Positions 7,663 through 16,001 of a stretch of DNA of 64,000 nucleotides are shown one piece after another (within the stretch, counting starts at the first letter, position 1; each line of letters opens with the position of its first letter). The translations under genes and the position numbers were made by a program. Origin of the DNA: JACRPZ01 sp040758255 (GTDB lineage Bacteria > Nitrospirota > Thermodesulfovibrionia > UBA6902); the NCBI GenBank assembly GCA_040758255.1, contig JBFLVX010000001.1, positions 1 to 64,000 on the forward strand. Reading direction: 5' to 3'. The notes beneath the pieces are model-generated. The model saw only the letters and a program-made list of their open reading frames with translations. It was not told the DNA's origin and made no database searches.

Positions 7663-8532
7663 ATGGCGGATAACGGGAAGATACTCGTTGTAGATGATGA
7701 ACCGATAGTATTAAGGAGCTGTGAGAGGATACTGAAATCGGAAGGGTACAGTATCGCCCTCGCCGCAGGCGGGCAGGAGGCGATAAATATCCTTCAAAAG
7801 GACGATTACGATCTGGTGATCACTGACCTGAAGATGCCTGAAGTTGACGGCATTGACTTGATAAAATGGCTGAGAAACTCAAAGCCGGCAACCGGGGTAG
7901 TTGTCATAACCGGCCATCCCTCGCAGGAGACCATTAAAGATGCGCTTAATTTAGGCATAATTGACTACCTGCCGAAACCCTTTACCCCTCCGGTGCTTAT
8001 AGATGTCACTGCAAAGGCCATGAAGATTACAATGGTCAGGGCCTTGCCGGAAAAGACTCCTGAAGAGGATGAAGTTGAATCTAAGACCGCTGATCTTGAG
8101 AAGATCATAGCTGCAAACCGTAACAGGCCCGGAAGCCTTATCCCTGTTTTGCAGAAGGCTCAGGAGTTGATAGGATATCTCCCGCCGTCCGTTCAGAGGC
8201 ATATAGCAAAAGGCCTGAATATTCCGGTCAGCGAAGTGCACGGCGTTGTCTCTTTCTATTCATTCTTCACAATGAAACCAAAAGGCAGGCATAGCGTAAA
8301 GGTTTGCCTTGGAACAGCCTGCTACGTAAAGAGGGCTGAAGAGATAATCGAAAAATTAAAAGCTACATTAAATATAAATGTCGGCGAGGTTACAAAAGAC
8401 AGGAGATTCTCTCTTGAGAGTGTCAGGTGTCTCGGTGCATGCGGGCTGGCGCCAGTGGTCGTGATTGATCATGATACGCATGCATCTGTTGACCCTGTAA
8501 AGACTCCGGAGATACTTAAAGAATATGATTAA
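7663..8532 (+). CDS. Response-regulator receiver fused to NuoE/HydC-type [2Fe-2S] subunit
   Basis: The 289-aa protein joins a receiver (about 5-125; D11-D12, phospho-acceptor D55 in LVITDLKMPE, Lys in PKPFTP) to a complete NuoE-like domain (about 140-289). The latter has the helical start PGSLIPVLQKAQELIGYLP and the two cysteine pairs in VCLGTACYVKR and SVRCLGACGLAP that hold a thioredoxin-like [2Fe-2S] cluster. NuoE-type subunits partner NuoF in NADH dehydrogenases, NADH-dependent hydrogenases and formate dehydrogenases. Here the partner genes follow directly. The fusion suggests that phosphorylation or redox state of the complex is tied to a two-component pathway. The receiver is most like that of the preceding gene, so duplication is likely. 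Confidence 0.9.
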   Translation: MADNGKILVVDDEPIVLRSCERILKSEGYSIALAAGGQEAINILQKDDYDLVITDLKMPEVDGIDLIKWLRNSKPATGVVVITGHPSQETIKDALNLGIIDYLPKPFTPPVLIDVTAKAMKITMVRALPEKTPEEDEVESKTADLEKIIAANRNRPGSLIPVLQKAQELIGYLPPSVQRHIAKGLNIPVSEVHGVVSFYSFFTMKPKGRHSVKVCLGTACYVKRAEEIIEKLKATLNINVGEVTKDRRFSLESVRCLGACGLAPVVVIDHDTHASVDPVKTPEILKEYD

Positions 8533-8565
8533 CTTTTTGGCCTCATCAACACCAGGAGTTTGACA

Positions 8566-8949
8566 ATGGCAAGATTAAAGATAGAAGATCTGCAAAGAAT
8601 CAAGGATGAGCATAAGGCAGCTTCCACATTAAGAGAGGGCGGCTTCAGGGTAAAGATCACAGTGCACATGGGCACATGCGGCCTCGCGGCAGGAGCAAGA
8701 AATATAATGAGCGCATTGCTGGATGAGATTGAAAAGAGCGGCGTCACCGATGTCATTGCAACAACCTCGGGCTGCGCAGGGCTCTGCAGCCGCGAACCGA
8801 TGGCAACAATAGAGGTAATCAACCAGCCGCCGGTCAAGTATGGATCTTTAACAGAGGATAAGATACGCAGAATATTTAAAGAGCATATTATCGGCGGGAA
8901 TATTATTGAGGAATATGCGCTTGTTATAGGGAGCGAAACAGCGTATTAA
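8566..8949 (+). CDS. Thioredoxin-like [2Fe-2S] ferredoxin family protein
   Basis: The 127-aa protein has the thin-ferredoxin fold pattern: TVHMGTCGLAAGARNIM, then a helix, then TTSGCAGLCSREPMATIEV. Only three cysteines are visible, where the standard [2Fe-2S] members have four. Hydrogenase-associated relatives show the same three-Cys layout, so cluster binding is likely but not certain. The start is ATG 8566, which sits seven bases after AGGAG; an in-frame TTG at 8560 is too close to that site. It lies between the NuoE fusion and NuoF, the usual position for this small subunit in HydABC-like and related complexes. Confidence 0.85.
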   Translation: MARLKIEDLQRIKDEHKAASTLREGGFRVKITVHMGTCGLAAGARNIMSALLDEIEKSGVTDVIATTSGCAGLCSREPMATIEVINQPPVKYGSLTEDKIRRIFKEHIIGGNIIEEYALVIGSETAY

Positions 8950-8958
8950 TAAGTTTTT

Positions 8959-9005
8959 AGTTGTTAGTTTTTAGTCAAAAAACTGAAAACAGACAACTAA
9001 CAACT
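8959..9005. repeat. Intercistronic hairpin (agttgttagtt / aactaacaact)
   Basis: An exact 11-bp inverted repeat, agttgttagtt (8959-8969) and aactaacaact (8995-9005), lies between the ferredoxin-like gene and nuoF, with inner A/T-rich complementarity. It could adjust the relative expression of the two genes. It also resembles a common class of dispersed 'ttagtt' repeats. The nuoF ribosome site follows at once. Confidence 0.5.
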
Positions 9006-9021
9006 GAGTAAAAGAGGGAAT

Positions 9022-10854
9022 ATGCAGAAATATCGCGCAAATTTAATGATGTGTGCAGGGACAGGTTGTGTTGCCTGCGGCGCTCTTAAGATAAAAGACG
9101 CGCTTAAGGCAGAGCTTAAGGCCAAAAACCTTGAGGATGAAATCCAGATAGTCCTCACAGGCTGTAACGGCTTTTGCTCCAACGGCCCTATTATGGCTGT
9201 ATTTCCCGACGGCATCTTCTATCAAAAGCTCAAACCTGAAGATATCCCTCTTCTTGTTGAAGAGCACCTCTTAAAAGGCCGGCCTGTGGAAAAATTTATG
9301 TATCAGGAGCCGGAGAAGAAGACCAAGGTGCCTGCGATGAAGGATATCCCTTTCTTCAACCTCCAGGTTTTAAGAGCGCTTAGAAATAAAGGGATGATAG
9401 ACCCTGAGAAGATAGAGGACTACATTGCAAGAGACGGGTATCAGGCAGCGGCAAAGGCGCTCTTGCATATGACATCAGAAGAAATTGTAAAAGAGATAAA
9501 GGATTCAGGTATCAGAGGCAGGGGAGGCGCGGGTTTCCCGACAGGGCTGAAGTGGGAGTTCTGCTCAAAAGTTAAGTCGGACATTAAGTATATCCTCTGC
9601 AACGGCGACGAAGGCGACCCCGGAGCATTTATGGACAGGAGCGTTATGGAGGCAGACCCTCATGTTGTGTTAGAGGGGATGATCATCGGAGCAAAGGCGA
9701 TCGGGGCGACTATGGGTTATATATATGTGAGGGCAGAGTACCCCCTTGCTGTCAAGAGGCTCCAGATCGCGATTGATCAGGCAAAGGAAGCCGGGCTTCT
9801 TGGAGAGAACATTCTTGACAGCGGCTTCAGCCTGAATATAGAGATATATGAAGGAGCAGGAGCATTTGTATGCGGTGAGGAGACCGCGCTCATGCGTTCA
9901 ATTGAGGGCAAGCGCGGTATGCCGAGACCAAGGCCGCCCTTCCCTGCTGTTAAAGGCCTGTGGGACAAACCTACAGTGCTTAACAATGTTGAGACATTCG
10001 CAAATATACCGCCCATAATCCTTAACGGAGCGGAGTGGTTCAGGAGTCTCGGCACCGAAAAGAGCACGGGCACAAAGGTCTTTGCGCTCACCGGAGCTGT
10101 AAATAATATCGGCCTTATAGAAGTGCCTATGGGCATACCTTTAAGGACTATCATATATGACATCGGCGGGGGGATTAAGAACAACAGAAAATTCAAGGCT
10201 GTTCAGCTTGGAGGGCCATCCGGCGGATGCATACCTGAAAGCCTCCTCGACACACCTGTAGATTATGAATCAATCAATGCAACAGGCGCCATTGTAGGCT
10301 CCGGCGGCATGGTTGTCATGGACGATTCAAACTGCATGGTAGGCATGGCAAAATTCTTCCTTGAGTTTACCGCTGAGGAGTCATGCGGAAAATGTCCGCC
10401 GTGCAGAGTGGGAACAAAGGTGATGCTTGATATGCTGACCGAAATTTCAGAAGGCAGGGGGAAAGAAGGGGATATGGAACTGCTTCAGGACCTTTCAGCA
10501 GACATTATCAACACCTCTCTTTGCGGCCTTGGGCAGACCGCTCCAAACCCTGTGCTTACAACGATAAAGTACTTCAGGGATGAGTATGAATCGCACATCA
10601 AGGATAAATGGTGCAAAGCCGGAGTATGTAAAACACTAACGACATTTTATATAGATGAAGCACTGTGCAAAGGATGCGGGCTCTGCTTAAGGGCGTGCCC
10701 CAAAGGCGCAATCACAGGGGAGAAGAAGCAGCCGCATAAGATAGATAACGAGCTATGCATCAAGTGCCGCTCGTGTTATGTGGCCTGCCCCGTGAAATTC
10801 GGCGCGGTAAAGATTGGCCCGGGGAATATGACGGTTGCGGCGGAGAGTAAATAA
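9022..10854 (+). CDS. NuoF/HydB-type NADH-binding FMN subunit with N-terminal [2Fe-2S] and C-terminal 2x[4Fe-4S] domains
   Basis: The 610-aa protein begins with a thin ferredoxin domain (CAGTGCVACGALKIKDAL; TGCNGFCSNGP). It then has the NuoF core: GIRGRGGAGFPTGLKWEF (NADH/FMN glycine-rich loop), CNGDEGDPGAFMDR (FMN), GAGAFVCGEETALM, an SLBB segment, and ESCGKCPPCRVGTK with a later Cys for the N3-type [4Fe-4S] cluster. The C-terminus adds two ferredoxin clusters (CKGCGLCLRACPKGAITG; CIKCRSCYVACPVKFGAV). This architecture is that of HydB/HndC in NADH-dependent, often electron-bifurcating, hydrogenases and formate dehydrogenases. It is the diaphorase subunit, oxidising NADH or reducing NAD+ in the cytoplasm. 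GAGGGAAT precedes the ATG. Its immediate partner genes lie on either side. Confidence 0.93.
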   Translation: MQKYRANLMMCAGTGCVACGALKIKDALKAELKAKNLEDEIQIVLTGCNGFCSNGPIMAVFPDGIFYQKLKPEDIPLLVEEHLLKGRPVEKFMYQEPEKKTKVPAMKDIPFFNLQVLRALRNKGMIDPEKIEDYIARDGYQAAAKALLHMTSEEIVKEIKDSGIRGRGGAGFPTGLKWEFCSKVKSDIKYILCNGDEGDPGAFMDRSVMEADPHVVLEGMIIGAKAIGATMGYIYVRAEYPLAVKRLQIAIDQAKEAGLLGENILDSGFSLNIEIYEGAGAFVCGEETALMRSIEGKRGMPRPRPPFPAVKGLWDKPTVLNNVETFANIPPIILNGAEWFRSLGTEKSTGTKVFALTGAVNNIGLIEVPMGIPLRTIIYDIGGGIKNNRKFKAVQLGGPSGGCIPESLLDTPVDYESINATGAIVGSGGMVVMDDSNCMVGMAKFFLEFTAEESCGKCPPCRVGTKVMLDMLTEISEGRGKEGDMELLQDLSADIINTSLCGLGQTAPNPVLTTIKYFRDEYESHIKDKWCKAGVCKTLTTFYIDEALCKGCGLCLRACPKGAITGEKKQPHKIDNELCIKCRSCYVACPVKFGAVKIGPGNMTVAAESK

Positions 10855-10857
10855 TAT

Positions 10858-13308
10858 ATGATAACGCTCACTATAAACGGTAAAAAGGTTGTTGTTACAG
10901 AAGGCACCACGATCCTTGAGGCAGCCCTGCAGAACGGGATCGAGATCCCAAACCTCTGCTATGACAAGCGCCTCTCACCTTACGGCGCGTGCCGCCTCTG
11001 TGTTGTTGAGGTCGAGGGGCAGAAGAAGCTGCTGGCAGCATGTTCAACGCCGGTAACAGAGGGGATGGAGGTTAAGACAGAGACGCCGAAACTCTTCAAG
11101 GCGAGACAGACCGTGCTTGAGCTTCTTCTTGTCCACCACCCTCTTGACTGCCCCGTATGCGATAAGGCAGGGGAATGCAAGCTTCAGGACCTTGCGTTCA
11201 AGTACTGTTCCACCAAGAGCCGCTTTAAGGGAGAGAAGAAGCATGAGCTTGTTGACACTGGCAGCCCGATTGTAGAGAGAAACCCGAACAGGTGCATACT
11301 CTGCGGCAAGTGCGTAAGGGTCTGCGGCGAATTACAGGGGGTAGGAGCCATAAACCTCCTGGGACGCGGCTTCGCCTCAAAGATAAGCCCTGCATTTGAA
11401 GAGACTCTTGACTGCGAATTCTGCGGCCAGTGTATAGACGCGTGCCCTGTCGGCGCGCTTGGCAGCAAGCCTTATAAATACAGCTCAAGGGCCTGGTTCC
11501 TTGAAGCGCATGACAACATCTGCCCCTACTGCGGTGTCGGATGCACTGTAACATATGACATCAGGGAAGGGAAGATAATCAGGGCAAAGGGAATAGAAGG
11601 CAGGGGAATAAACGAGGGCAACTTATGCGTTAAGGGAAGGTTCGGTTTTGATTACATCTACTCGAAGAACCGCCTGAAGACCCCGCTGATAAAAGAAGGC
11701 GACGGTTTTAAGAGCGTATCTTGGGAAGAGGCGCTGAACCATATCGCCAGGAAACTCAAGGCGATCAAAGATGCGCATGGCGCTGACGCGATCGGAGCGA
11801 TAGGCTCTCCAAGATGCACGGTTGAAGACAACTTCATGCTGAGGAAGTTTATGAAAGATGTAATCGGAAGCGACAATATAGATTCTTCATCAAGGTTCGG
11901 ATACGCGAAGATACAGCGTGCCGTTGAGATGGCGTTCGGGCTTGAATCCCTGCCTGTAGATTTTAACTCTCCAATTGGGAAAGAAGCGATTCTGATAATA
12001 GAGTCCGACATCACCTCAACCCATCCTGTCTGGGGATTAAATTTCCTGAAGGCACAACGCAAAGGTTCATTCCTTATTACAGCAGACACCCGCGAGACAA
12101 AACTCACGCGGCACAGCAGCCGATGGCTCAGGCTGAAGCCCGGAACCGGGGCTGCGCTTATTAACGGGATCATAAAGATAGCCCTTGATGAGGGGCTGTA
12201 TGATAAAGAGAAGGCCTCACATATTCCGGGACTCTCTTTTCTCTCTGACAGCGTAAAAGAATACACCTCGAAAAAGGTTTCAGATATCACCGGCATTGCA
12301 GAAGATGTTTTCGTCAATACTGCGAAGAGATTTCTCACTGCAGGCTCAAGGCTTATTGCGCTTACAATAGGGGCTGCTGAAGATACAAAGGGGCTGAATA
12401 CAGCTCTTGCCGCAGCCAACCTGCTCCTGCTTATAGGTGAAGGGCCTGCGAGCATTCAGATGCCCGCTGAATACTGCAATACCTTTGGTATGTGGCACAA
12501 AGGATTGAGGCAGGGAAGATCAGGCAGGGATATTATATCCATGCTTTACGGTGAGGATACGGTCAAAGCTTTATATATTATGGGAGAGAACCCCGCTGTC
12601 ACATTCCCTGACGCAACAACTATTGATAAAACCCTTCGCGGCCTCGACTTTCTTGTTGTGCAGGATATAATGCTTACAGAGACCGCCAAGCTGGCAGACG
12701 TGGTGCTTCCTGCCGCAAGCTGGGCGGAAAAAGAGGGGACATTTATCTGCGCTGAGGGCATTGAACAGAAGGTGCAGAAGATAAGCCAGACCGAAGGAGA
12801 GCCTGTGCCTGACTGGCAAATTTTGAGAAACCTCTCAAGGGCTATGGGTTTTGAGGTCGGGGCAAAGAACATAACAGCTCTTCAGGATGAGATAAATGAG
12901 ATAAAGACCGAAGAGAGAACCGCTGAGACGATCTTCAACCCAGTTGAATATATCCCCGGAGAAGAGCCGGATGCCGATTACCCTCTTGTGATGATAACAG
13001 GCAACCTCATGCAGCATTCAGGGGCGTTATCAGTCATGTCCCGGAGCCTGAGCCATGTGCTTGCAGATGCGTTTCTTCAGATAAGTAACGCTGACGCTGA
13101 AAAATACAATGTCCGCGATGAAGGCTTTGTGAAGGTAACTTCAAGAAGAGGCTCTGTTATGGTAAAGGCAAGGCTCTCCGATGAAGTGCCTGAAGGCAGC
13201 GTCTTCCTTCCAATTCATTTCCCGCATGCAAAGATAAATACGCTTACGCGCTTGTCCTTGAACGGCGAAGCGCCGCTCAGCGCTGTAAAGATTGAAGCGG
13301 TGAAGTAA
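10858..13308 (+). CDS. NuoG/FdhA-like iron-sulfur molybdopterin-fold subunit lacking the catalytic Cys/Sec
   Basis: The 816-aa protein starts with a plant-type [2Fe-2S] domain (CYDKRLSPYGACRLCVVEVEG), a His-Cys [4Fe-4S] segment (HPLDCPVCDKAGECKLQ) and two ferredoxin clusters (CILCGKCVRVCGEL; CEFCGQCIDACPVGAL). The molybdopterin-oxidoreductase fold follows with its own cluster (CPYCGVGCTVTYDI ... NLCVKGRFG). In NAD-linked formate dehydrogenases the next region reads NNVDHCAR-x-(C/U)-H. Here it is DNIDSSSRFGYAKIQ, so the catalytic Cys or Sec and the following His are missing, with no in-frame TGA. The protein should therefore carry electrons but not oxidise formate; it behaves more like NuoG of complex I. 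A molybdopterin dinucleotide-binding domain is present at the C-terminus. It is separated from nuoF by only three bases. Confidence 0.9.
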   Translation: MITLTINGKKVVVTEGTTILEAALQNGIEIPNLCYDKRLSPYGACRLCVVEVEGQKKLLAACSTPVTEGMEVKTETPKLFKARQTVLELLLVHHPLDCPVCDKAGECKLQDLAFKYCSTKSRFKGEKKHELVDTGSPIVERNPNRCILCGKCVRVCGELQGVGAINLLGRGFASKISPAFEETLDCEFCGQCIDACPVGALGSKPYKYSSRAWFLEAHDNICPYCGVGCTVTYDIREGKIIRAKGIEGRGINEGNLCVKGRFGFDYIYSKNRLKTPLIKEGDGFKSVSWEEALNHIARKLKAIKDAHGADAIGAIGSPRCTVEDNFMLRKFMKDVIGSDNIDSSSRFGYAKIQRAVEMAFGLESLPVDFNSPIGKEAILIIESDITSTHPVWGLNFLKAQRKGSFLITADTRETKLTRHSSRWLRLKPGTGAALINGIIKIALDEGLYDKEKASHIPGLSFLSDSVKEYTSKKVSDITGIAEDVFVNTAKRFLTAGSRLIALTIGAAEDTKGLNTALAAANLLLLIGEGPASIQMPAEYCNTFGMWHKGLRQGRSGRDIISMLYGEDTVKALYIMGENPAVTFPDATTIDKTLRGLDFLVVQDIMLTETAKLADVVLPAASWAEKEGTFICAEGIEQKVQKISQTEGEPVPDWQILRNLSRAMGFEVGAKNITALQDEINEIKTEERTAETIFNPVEYIPGEEPDADYPLVMITGNLMQHSGALSVMSRSLSHVLADAFLQISNADAEKYNVRDEGFVKVTSRRGSVMVKARLSDEVPEGSVFLPIHFPHAKINTLTRLSLNGEAPLSAVKIEAVK

Positions 13309-13544
13309 GGGCGGTATTATATGCCTTTTACTAAATGACATTTCTTGGTAGTGAAACATAGAAAACAGATAATTTACAGAAGCTGCACTTAATAAATGGC
13401 ACGCAGTATCGTCCTTTCTGTCTGAATTGCTGCGTGAGAGTAGCATAGATTTGAACGTGTGGTCAATAATGCTACCGTGTTGAAAAATGATGATCGCCAA
13501 AGATCACTGGACCGGAAATCAGATGCCGACTAACGCGAACAACG

Positions 13545-13976
13545 TTAATCCGGCTCAGGTGCATCGTCTTTTTTTGCGATAATATTATTGATGGGTTGAT
13601 TTGCTATATTCAGAATCATAAATGCAAGAGGTACCACAAATAATATTTGAAATGTAAACATCACCCCTACAGTTAGAAATAAAAAAATGTAATGCAGTGT
13701 CTTTTTGAAGTCAGATAGCAATATGCTAATCATGCCAACTGACATCAGTGTCAACATAATTAAATCATTCACGTGTTGAATTGGATCTGCTAATTGATCA
13801 TGGGCATTATGACCGGCCATGCACCAATGTGACCATGTACATATAAACATAGGAATTGCCCCAATTAAAAATGATAACATTGAAATCATTTTTAATTGAG
13901 ATTCCTTGAATCCGAATTTAATATTGTAGGAGAATATGTTATTTATGACTTTATATTTTTCTAAATTCTTGAACAT
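13545..13976 (-). CDS. Small multi-pass membrane protein of unknown function
   Basis: The 143-aa protein has about three to four hydrophobic segments (ISMLSFLIGAIPMFICTW; LIMLTLMSVGMISILL; IFLFLTVGVMFTFQILFVV; continuing to MILNIA) and a polar, acidic tail. The region HWCMAGHNAHDQLADPIQHVNDL between the first two segments holds several His and Asp residues that could bind metal or heme. I do not recognise the family. Codon use is AT-rich compared with neighbours, and the flanking stretches (13309-13544 and 13977-14114) hold nothing I can identify, so this may be a transferred gene. Nothing in the sequence gives a function. Confidence 0.55.
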   Translation of the reverse strand: MFKNLEKYKVINNIFSYNIKFGFKESQLKMISMLSFLIGAIPMFICTWSHWCMAGHNAHDQLADPIQHVNDLIMLTLMSVGMISILLSDFKKTLHYIFLFLTVGVMFTFQILFVVPLAFMILNIANQPINNIIAKKDDAPEPD

Positions 13977-14114
13977 GTATATTTATCACCCAGTTATTAG
14001 ATAGTTAACTGGATAATAACAGAAATTATTAGTCGTATCAATAAAATCACAATTGTTTATTTGGCAACTATTGATCGCCATATACTAACCATATTGACTA
14101 ATATCAATTTTGTC

Positions 14115-16001
14115 CTAAATATCTCTGCCTTCCTTGAAAGTACATCGCCTCTGTCTCTCCACCGCAACCATCAACAATGATATAGCCACCGGTGTGACGC
14201 CGGGTATCCTGCCTGCCTGTCCGAGATTCAATGGCCTTATCTCTTCGAGCTTGCCCACTATCTCGTTTGATAGTCCGGGGATTCCTTTATATACAAAACC
14301 TTCAGGTATCTTTACCATCTCTATCTTCTTCAGTCTTTCTGCAAGCTCGGCCTGTCGTTTTATATAACCCTTATATTTTATCTGTATCTCCACCTGATTG
14401 ATAATGTCAGGCAGAAGCTCTTTTTCCGGCGGCGATAGTTGAATGATGTCAGAGTAGCTCACCTCAGGCCTCTTAAGAAGCTTATAAAGCGAAATGTCCT
14501 CTTTTATCTCCGTACTGCCGAGTTTTTTGAGGAGAGGGTTTGCGGAATCCGGCTTGCACCTTACTGACTTGAGCCTTTTTATCTCTGCGGTGACAGCATC
14601 TTTTTTGTAAAGGAGCATCTCAAAGGCGTCTTTATTTATCAGCCCGATGTTGTAGCCTTTCTCCATAAGACGGAGGTCTGCGTTATCCTGCCTCAGCAAA
14701 AGCCTGTATTCTGCCCGTGATGTGAACATCCTGTATGGCTCCTCAGTACCTTTTGTCACAAGGTCATCTATCAGCACTCCTATGTACGCCTCATCTCTTC
14801 CGAGTATCATGGGGGCTTCCCCTTTTATCTTGAGCGCGGCATTTATCCCTGCCATAAGCCCCTGAGCCGCGGCCTCTTCATAACCTGATGTGCCGTTGAT
14901 CTGTCCTGCAAGGAAGAGGCCTTCAACAAGCTTTGTCTCAAGAGAGGGTTTTAACTGCGTGGGATATACAAAGTCGTATTCTATCGCGTAGCCGAACTTA
15001 TTTATCTTTGCCTTCTCAAGTCCTGCGATGCTGTTTACAAGGCTTATCTGCGCTTCCTCGGGCAGACTTGTTGAAATGCCGTTTGCGTAGTATTCATCAA
15101 CGCCTATGCCTTCAGGCTCAAGAAAGACCTGATGCCTCTCCTTATCCTTGAACCGCACCACCTTGTCTTCAATGGAAGGGCAGTATCTCGGCCCCACTCC
15201 TTTTATAACGCCGCTGTAAAGAGGAGAGTTTTTCAGATTTTCGTGTATTATTCGATGGGTATCTTCATTCGTAAAGGTCATGTAGCACGGAAGCTGCGGA
15301 TTGGTTATCTCTTTTGTGAATATTGAAATTGGTGGAGGAGGGATTTCTCCGTCCTGTATTGTCATTACCGAAAGATCAACATCTTTTGCATTAAGCCTTG
15401 GAGGTGTGCCTGTCTTTAGCCTGCCAAGCTTAAGCCCCATATTTGCAAGACTTTGCGAAACTCCTGTTGAGGGCGGCTCACCGACCCTGCCCGCGGGATA
15501 ATTCTTAAGCCCTATATGAATTAGGCCGTTAAGGAATGTTCCTGTGGTAATGATTACGGCTTGTGAAAAGTATTCGCCTTTTGAAGTCCTGATGCCGAGA
15601 ATCCGTCCATTGCTGAAGAGAACATCATCAACCGTATCCTCTATTATCTCAAGTCCTTTCTGAGACGAGACAGCTTCGAAGGCATATCTCCTGTAAAGAG
15701 CGCGGTCGCACTGGACCCTCGTTGCCCAGACAGCTGGGCCTTTGCTCTTGTTAAGTATCTTGAATTGTATCCCTGCCTTATCGGTTATCTTTGCCATCTC
15801 GCCGCCGAGCGCGTCAATCTCTTTCACAAGATGGCTCTTTGCTAATCCTCCGATAGCGGGGTTGCATGACATCTGCCCGATTGTCTGAGCGCTCATTGTG
15901 ATGAGCGCGGCCTTCAGCCCCATCCTCGCTGAAGCGAGCGAAGCCTCGATGCCTGCATGTCCTCCGCCGATGACGATGATGTCGTAATTGAGGCTCTTCA
16001 T
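14115..16001 (-). CDS. mnmG: tRNA uridine-5-carboxymethylaminomethyl modification enzyme MnmG (GidA)
   Basis: The 628-aa FAD protein has the GidA signature throughout: IIVIGGGHAGIEASLASARMG (FAD), QMSCNPAIGGLAKSHLVKEIDALGG, TGTFLNGLIHIG, a GRVGEPPS segment, RLKTGTPPRL, FTSRAEYRLLLRQDNADLRL, and a C-terminal GIPGLSNEIVGKLEEIRPLNLGQAGRIPGVTPVA. With MnmE it installs the carboxymethylaminomethyl group at wobble U34 of certain tRNAs in the cytoplasm. Length fits the family (about 620-640). ATG 16001 overlaps the upstream gene's TGA as TGATG, so the two are translationally coupled. A TTG one codon upstream is less likely. Confidence 0.97.
   Translation of the reverse strand: MKSLNYDIIVIGGGHAGIEASLASARMGLKAALITMSAQTIGQMSCNPAIGGLAKSHLVKEIDALGGEMAKITDKAGIQFKILNKSKGPAVWATRVQCDRALYRRYAFEAVSSQKGLEIIEDTVDDVLFSNGRILGIRTSKGEYFSQAVIITTGTFLNGLIHIGLKNYPAGRVGEPPSTGVSQSLANMGLKLGRLKTGTPPRLNAKDVDLSVMTIQDGEIPPPPISIFTKEITNPQLPCYMTFTNEDTHRIIHENLKNSPLYSGVIKGVGPRYCPSIEDKVVRFKDKERHQVFLEPEGIGVDEYYANGISTSLPEEAQISLVNSIAGLEKAKINKFGYAIEYDFVYPTQLKPSLETKLVEGLFLAGQINGTSGYEEAAAQGLMAGINAALKIKGEAPMILGRDEAYIGVLIDDLVTKGTEEPYRMFTSRAEYRLLLRQDNADLRLMEKGYNIGLINKDAFEMLLYKKDAVTAEIKRLKSVRCKPDSANPLLKKLGSTEIKEDISLYKLLKRPEVSYSDIIQLSPPEKELLPDIINQVEIQIKYKGYIKRQAELAERLKKIEMVKIPEGFVYKGIPGLSNEIVGKLEEIRPLNLGQAGRIPGVTPVAISLLMVAVERQRRCTFKEGRDI

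Noticed and set aside
11880..11930. Possible selenocysteine codon in the FdhA-like gene
   Set aside because: There is no in-frame TGA at the catalytic position; the codons read Ser-Ser-Arg-Phe-Gly-Tyr.
11658..12455. Long minus-strand open frame (265 codons) opposite the NuoG/FdhA-like gene
   Set aside because: Its peptide is Ser/Leu/Pro-rich and shows no domain pattern, while the opposite strand carries clear Fe-S and molybdopterin motifs; it is a shadow of codon bias.
7663..13308. [FeFe]-hydrogenase (HydABC) reading of the redox cluster
   Set aside because: No H-cluster motifs (TSCCPxW, MPCxxKxxE, ExMxCxGGCxxGGG) are present in the large subunit or nearby genes; it has the molybdopterin fold instead.
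13141..13500. Minus-strand frame overlapping the end of the NuoG-like gene and the following gap
   Set aside because: Half of it is antisense to a firm gene and the rest shows no family pattern or ribosome site.
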